From Scylla paramamosain (taxonomy: Eukaryota > Arthropoda > Malacostraca > Decapoda > Portunidae), in contig NC_087190.1 of assembly GCF_035594125.1 (NCBI RefSeq), positions 5,055,501 to 5,119,500 of the forward strand: DNA of 64,000 nt, written 5' to 3'. The translations under genes were made by a program, and so were the position numbers. Under the pieces are notes generated by a model. The model saw only the letters and a list, made by a program, of their open reading frames with translations. It was not told the origin of the DNA and did not search any database. This document shows, piece after piece, positions 59,073 through 64,000 of the stretch; position 1 is the first letter of the stretch, and each line of letters begins with the position of its first letter.

Positions 59073-62000
59073 CATTTACACCAACTCATGTCAATATCAG
59101 TAAATACAAGTGTTCCTACAGAATGTGATCTTAAATGTGCCTCTACACCCGCTGCCAATGAAAGTGGCTTGCTAATGTTTTTGTTACGTTTAGTGTCACA
59201 AATACCAAAGTTTTTTGCTTGCTGTGAGAAATGGTGAAGCACTCAGCTGACACCTTATTAAAAGTGAAATTCTTTTTTTGACAAAACACACCTTTCTTCC
59301 AGAGCAGTTTGTTTCACTGGGGTGGAATTATCATTATTTTCACGTCATCTTTTCAACCAATGCCGCACACAGTGCACAGTTCTTTGAGGCAGTCTTGTCT
59401 CCCTAAGAATGTACTTAGGCCTACACTCATCTTTCTGGAGGGAGTCCATAAGGGCTATATTGGCTTGGGATATTTGATGCTTACGTGCCGTTAAAATTTA
59501 AAACATTACATCAATATGAAACGTGCAAAGAAATATGGCACAATTTCCGGGAGAGCAGGGCAAGTATGAATACCCTTTAACAGGGCCAAGCGTCAACTGA
59601 GTGATGACATGCAGAGATGTGACACTTGACAGATGTTCAAACTGCTTGGCGATACTGCTACATTTTCATACTGAGCCTCTATTTCATCTGAGCTGGACAC
59701 TTCTTGTCTGCACTATGAAACACCAGTTTGTTTATCATGTGTGCCACTTTCACTGGTGGTGGGGTGTATACCAAGTATTTTATATGACTCAACATCTCAC
59801 TGAACAAGAAGACCACCACCACAGCATCACCACACAACACCAACACACTCAGAAGACCACACCTTCACATCCTCCCCACACAACACCAACACATTCACCA
59901 CTGCCCCAAAACCAACACCTACTAGAACACCACCATCACTGCTCCAAAACCAAAACCAACACCAACATCACCATATAAACCCAACACTCAAGCACCACAC
60001 CCCAACCACAACACACACACACACACACACACACACTCCCAGTGAGGTCTAAAGCACTGTTCAGGGAGTGCTGTGAACTTATCATTAAACCCAGCTGTGA
60101 CCTCACTGAACGTTTCCCTTTATGTCTCACAACACAAGGGGGCAGTCACAGCCTGCCCTCTAAAGACAACTCTCTTCCTCCACACAAAACTACAAGCACC
60201 TAATAACACACACACCCTTCACTCAAAAATCTTAAAATCATCATGGTGACTCCTACACCAGCCTCAGAGTCCCCATCTGGGGAGGGGACCATAAATGTCC
60301 CCAGGTCGGACTGCCTTTCTGTCGACGAGCCTAAGTGTCTTGACACCCCCCTCAACTTTTTCTTCATTAACTTCTGCAACATTCGTGGTCTAAGATCTAA
60401 TTTTCAATCTGTAGAACACCACCTCTCCTCTTCTAAACCTCATCTTCTTTTCCTCACTGAAACTCAGGTGTCTGAGGCAACTGACAGTAGCCCCTTTTCT
60501 GTTCCCTTCTACTTTCTCTATCCTCATTTTTAATCCAAAGCTGGATGCTGCGTTTATGTGCGCAATGACTTAACCTGCTCTCGTGCCCACACTCTTGAAT
60601 CTTCTGAGTTTTCCACCGTCTGGCTACAACTACAGAGTCACTCTCAAACTAAATTTATCTGTGCTGTATACCTTTTACCTAACTCCTCTGACTATAAGAA
60701 ATTCTTTGACTACTTAACTTCCAAAGTGGAGCACATTCTGACCCTCTTCCCTTTTGCAGAGATCTCCATTCTTGGAGACTTCAATGTTCACCACCAGCTT
60801 TGGCTTTCCTCTCCCTTCACTGACCATCCTGGTGAACTAGCCTTCAACTTTGCTATCCTCCACGACCTAGAGCAATTGGTGCAACACCCTACTTGTATTC
60901 TTGACTGTCTAGGAGATATGCCCAACATTCTTGACCTTTTCCTGATCTCTAATCCTTCTTCTTATGCTGTCACCCTTTCTTCTCCATTGGGCTCCTCCAA
61001 TCACAATCTCATTTCTGTATCTTGTCTATCGCTCCAATCCCTCCTCAGGATCCCCCTAAGTGAAGGTGCCTCTGGCGTTTTGCCTCTGCTAGTTGGGGGG
61101 ACCTGAGGAGGTATTTTGCTGATTTTCCTTGGAATGATTACTGCTTCCGTGTCAGAGACCCGTCTTTGTGTGCTGAGCGCATAACATGTCTGGCATGGAG
61201 GTGTACATTCCTCACTATTTTTCTCGTCCTAAACCTTCTAAACCTTGGTTTAACACAACGTGTTCTCATGCTATACACGATAGAGAGGTGGCCCACAAAT
61301 GGTACTTAAGGCTTCCATCACCAGAATCTCATGCACTTTATATTTCTGCCCAGAACCATGCCAAATCTGTTCTCCAACTAGCCAAAAACTCCTTCATTAA
61401 CAGAAAGTGTCAAAACCTTTCAAGATCTAACTCCCCTCGTGACTTCTGGCATCTAGCCAAAAATATCTCAAATAACTTTGCTTCTTCTTTCCCTCCTTTA
61501 TTTCAACAGGATGGTACCACTGCTATCACATCTATTTCTAAAGCTGAACTCTTCGCTCAAACCTTTGCTAAAAATTCTACCTTGGACGATTCTGGGCTTG
61601 TTCCTCCCTCTCCTCCACCCTCTGACTACTTCATGCCACCTATTAAAATTATTCGCAATGATGTTTTCCATGCCCTTGCTGACCTAAACCCTCGGAAGGC
61701 TTATGGACCTGATGGGGTCCCTCCTATTGTTCTCCGAAACTGTGCCTCTGTGCTTGTACCTTGCCCAGTCAAACTCTTTGAGCTCTGTCTGTCAACATCT
61801 ACCTTTCCTTCTTTAAGAAGTTTGCCTACATTCAGCCTGTTCCTTAAAAGGGTGACCGTTCTAATCCCTCAAACTACCGTCCTATTGCTTTAATTTCCTG
61901 CCTATCTAAAGTTTTTGAATCTATCCTCAACAGGAAGATTCTTAAACATCTATCACTTCACAACCTTCTATCTGATCGCCAGTATGGGTTCTGTCAAACC

Positions 62001-63227
62001 CTCTCTACTGGTGAAACTTTTGCTGTTGCCTTGGACATATCAAAAGCTTTTGATAGAGTCTGGCACAAAGCTTTGATTTCCAAACTACCCTCCTACGGCT
62101 TCTATCCTTCCCTCTGTAACTTCATCTTAAGTTTCCTTTCTGACCGTTCTATTGCTGCTGTGGTAGATGGTCACTGTTCTTCTCCTAAATCTATTAACAG
62201 TGGTGTTCCTCAGGGTTCTGTCCTGTCACCCACTCTCTTTTTATTATTCATTAATTATCTTCTAAACCAAACTTCTTGTCCTATCCACTCCTACGCTGAT
62301 GATACCACCCTGCACTTTTCCACGTCTTTTCATAGATGTCCAACCCTGGGAAGCTACAGAACGCTTGACTTCTGATCTTTCTAAAATTTCTGATTGGGGC
62401 AGAGCAAACTTGGTATTGTTCAATGCCTCAAAAACTCAATTCCTCCATCTATCAACTCGACACAACCTTCCAGACAACTATCCCCCTCTTCTTCAATGAC
62501 ACTCAACTGTCCCCCTCTTCTACACTGAACATCCTTGATCTGTCCTTTACTTATAATCTGAACTGGAAACTTCACATCTCATCTCTAGCTAAAACAGCTT
62601 TTATGAAGTTAGGCGTTCTGAGACGTCTCTGCCAGTTTTTCTCACCCCCCCAACTGCTAACTCTGTACAAGGGCCTTATCCATCCATGTATGGAGTATGC
62701 TTCACATGTCTGGGGGGGTTCCACTCATACTGCTCTTCTAGACAGGATGGAATCAAAAGCTTTTCGTCTCATCAACTCCTCTCCTCTAACTGACTGTCTT
62801 CAGCCTCTCTCTCACCGCTGAAATGTTGCATCTCTAGCTGTCTTCTACCGCTATTTTCATGCTAACTGCTCTTCTGATCTTGCTAACTGCATGCCTCCCC
62901 TCCTCCCACAGCCTCGCTGCACAAGACTTTCTTCTTTCTTTCACCCCTACTTTGTCCACCTCTCTAATGCAAGAGTTAACCAATATTCTCAATCATTCAT
63001 CCCTTTCTCTGGTAAACTCTGGAACTCCCTGCCTGCTTCTGTATTTCCACCTTCCTATGACTTGAATTCCTTCAAGAGGGAGGTTTCAAGACACTTATTC
63101 ATCAATTTTTGACTACCACTTTGGACCCTTTTATGGGACTGGCATTTCAGTGGGCTTTTTTTTTTTTTTATTGGATTTTTGTTCCCCTTGGCCAGTGTCC
63201 CTCCTACATAAAAAAAATAAAAAATAA

Positions 63228-63298
<71 letters not shown>

Positions 63299-63893
63299 CC
63301 ACCACCACCAGCATCTTGTCAGCAAAGTTGTACAGCGCCCAGAAGTTTGGTGCCCAGTAGGCATGGCAGAGACCTCGGCGAAAGGGGAACAGACGTGCCA
63401 GGACCTGTGGGGGATGAAAGGGCTGATGGGTGATGGGATCTGTGAGGAGTGAGGGAGGGACAGGGTGAGAGGCAGAAACATTGTGAGGAGTGAGAGTGAA
63501 AGAGTGACAGGTATGAAAACTGTATGGAAGGAGAGAAAGTGACAGAAATATTGTAAGGAGTGAGGGAGTCAAAGAGAGGCATGAAAATTGTTAAGATATA
63601 GCCTGCTTTTCTCTTTTCTTCTCTTTCTACAGTAGGATTTTGTGTTTATTTTTGTTTTTGTATCTTACATTCTGTCTGTCTGTCTGTCTGACTAAACCTT
63701 ACTGTCATCTTACTATTCCTCATCCTTCTCCTCTCATAACAACAACAACTACTACTACTATTACACTGCTTCTTTCTCCTCCTCCTACTACTACTACTAC
63801 TACTACTACATCTTCTCTCATCACTACTATTTTTCCTTCTCTTCCTCCAACTACTTTAATATACCTCTTCCTCCTCCACCTCCTCCTGCTACA

Positions 63894-63928
<35 letters not shown>

Positions 63929-63997
63929 AATGCCACCACTACTACAACTCCTCCTCCTCCTAATATCCACCTGCAGAAGCTGACCCAACTCCTCCAG
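55446..63997 (-). CDS. ALG8: ALG8 glucosyltransferase, C-terminal half
   Basis: Dolichyl-P-Glc:Glc1Man9GlcNAc2-PP-dolichol alpha-1,3-glucosyltransferase (GT57 family), a multi-pass ER membrane enzyme that adds the second glucose during N-glycan precursor assembly. Five clear exons on the minus strand (63404-63299, 58419-58283, 57287-57148, 56619-56508, 55730-55446) join in phase to about 259 residues, about half of the human length of about 526. Diagnostic blocks are [52 protein letters not shown] and [15 protein letters not shown]. The protein ends KKTS, which fits a KKXX ER-retrieval signal. The N-terminal half lies right of the window. The gene converges on ASCC3, with about 3.3 kb between stops. 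A sixth, doubtful exon piece is at the right edge. Confidence 0.96.
55816..56046 (+). repeat. CA, CT and poly(A) arrays in ALG8 intron
   Basis: (CA)n near 55818-55843, (CT)n near 55864-55894, (CA)n to 55923 and a run of about 57 A at 55990-56046. Confidence 0.95.
56508..56619 (-). CDS. ALG8: ALG8 exon
   Basis: Acceptor gccaccag, phase 2 to 0, donor gtagtg. Encodes [20 protein letters not shown], a membrane segment of the C-terminal half. Confidence 0.94.
56640..57010 (+). repeat. GACT-rich degenerate minisatellite
   Basis: Repeated gactgactgac patches and agactggtattaatgcaagc units in ALG8 intron sequence. Confidence 0.75.
57148..57287 (-). CDS. ALG8: ALG8 exon with HVHEK motif
   Basis: Acceptor ccaccacag, phase 0 to 2, donor gtgtgt. 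Encodes [20 protein letters not shown]; the HVHEKAIL block is shared by ALG8 and ALG6. Confidence 0.96.
57463..57590 (-). mobile_element. LINE 3' relic
   Basis: Diverged complement of the LINE tail: cttatgtaagagaggtactg, then aaaaatgccagttcctaaag and gagaagtgtcttgg. Confidence 0.65.
57988..58130 (+). mobile_element. LINE 3' fragment
   Basis: Last codons (caaaagggatgtttcaagac) and 3' UTR of the family, ending cccacat and a long A/TAAA-rich tail to about 58192. Confidence 0.82.
58283..58419 (-). CDS. ALG8: ALG8 exon
   Basis: Acceptor tgttgcag, phase 1 to 0, donor gtgagt. Encodes [20 protein letters not shown] followed by a hydrophobic segment, part of a membrane span. It is separated from the previous exon by a 4.9-kb intron that holds a LINE copy. 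Confidence 0.96.
58705..58830 (+). repeat. 43-bp tandem repeat, 3 copies
   Basis: Units ataaaggcatatccc plus cctactgttactacaac start at 58705, 58748 and 58791 and are nearly identical. Confidence 0.96.
59017..59072 (+). repeat. (CA)n microsatellite
   Basis: About 28 CA units in the large ALG8 intron. Confidence 0.97.
59073..60077 (+). other. ALG8 intron between LINE and (CA)n
   Basis: About 700 bp of unique-looking sequence followed by 200 bp of caccaacac-type degenerate repeat. No gene seen. Confidence 0.5.
60078..63230 (+). mobile_element. LINE, near full length, defective
   Basis: Antisense to ALG8, inside its 4.9-kb intron. Starts tatcattaaacccagctgtg, the same 5' end as the copy at base 1. 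The ORF is broken by a TAA near 60530, a frame break near 61018, a short deletion near 61186, another frame break near 61815, a gap near 61998-62010 and further breaks. All RT motifs except part of the fingers are legible. It ends in an A-rich tail that passes into (CA)n. Confidence 0.93.
63231..63294 (+). repeat. (CA)n between LINE tail and ALG8 donor
   Basis: About 32 CA units; in ALG8 orientation it follows the donor gtgagtg as (GT)n. Confidence 0.97.
63299..63404 (-). CDS. ALG8: ALG8 exon with HAYWAPN motif
   Basis: Acceptor ccccacag, 106 nt, phase 0 to 1, donor gtgagtg followed by a (GT)n array in gene orientation. Encodes [20 protein letters not shown] and [15 protein letters not shown], the most diagnostic block of ALG8. 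Confidence 0.97.
63405..63970 (-). other. ALG8 intron at right edge
   Basis: Degenerate gtgaggagtgaga-type units, then TCC/ACT-rich low-complexity sequence at 63720-63950. No gene seen. Confidence 0.5.
63971..63997 (-). CDS. ALG8: possible ALG8 exon fragment at the window edge
   Basis: In gene orientation the 27 bases end CTTCTGCAG|gtggat and read LEELGQLLQ, resembling the QLxQ that precedes V-RLFPF in ALG8. An in-frame TAG at the very edge is either the acceptor or evidence against the exon. Confidence 0.35.
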
Positions 63998-64000
63998 CTA

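Overview
The window is nuclear DNA of an animal with long, repeat-filled introns. The (TTAGG)n-type telomere-like repeats, a tRNA-derived SINE of a type I associate with decapod crustaceans, and an extreme load of (GA)n, (GT)n and trinucleotide microsatellites point to an arthropod, most likely a decapod and possibly a brachyuran crab. The species call is inference. Two protein-coding genes lie tail to tail. || Bases 5402-52132, plus strand: most of ASCC3, the dual-cassette Ski2/Brr2-like helicase of the activating signal cointegrator complex, in 41 coding exons. They encode about 2,122 residues with every splice phase compatible. The first ASCC3 exons lie left of the window. Both helicase cassettes, both winged-helix/Sec63 units and the stop codon are present. 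The one disturbance is exon w13, where three single-base insertions shift the frame over about 145 bp and then restore it. || Bases 55446-63997, minus strand: the C-terminal half of ALG8, the ER glucosyltransferase that adds the second glucose to the lipid-linked oligosaccharide. It comprises five clear exons plus a doubtful sixth at the right edge. || Intergenic space (52133-55445): it holds the 3' ends of both genes and a 644-bp piggyBac-type MITE with TTAA target duplications. || Mobile DNA: one family of endonuclease/reverse-transcriptase LINE (jockey-like, single visible ORF) has at least seven clear copies plus three relic tails. The copy at 22606-25826 has an intact 986-codon ORF lying antisense in an ASCC3 intron; the others are truncated, deleted or frame-broken. 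There is also a PIF/Harbinger relic, a SINE, a dimeric TIR-ended repeat near four introns, and several minisatellites. || Layout: 1-5316, two head-to-tail LINE copies and a 600-bp CCAAA array; 5402-14888, ASCC3 N-terminal exons; 16232-26920, helicase cassette 1; 27604-35288, winged helix and Sec63 unit 1; 35817-43004, helicase cassette 2; 43713-52132, winged helix, Sec63 unit 2 and a charged tail; then the MITE and ALG8. Exons are labelled w1-w41 by order within the window. They are given as coding spans inferred from homology and splice signals, without transcript evidence.
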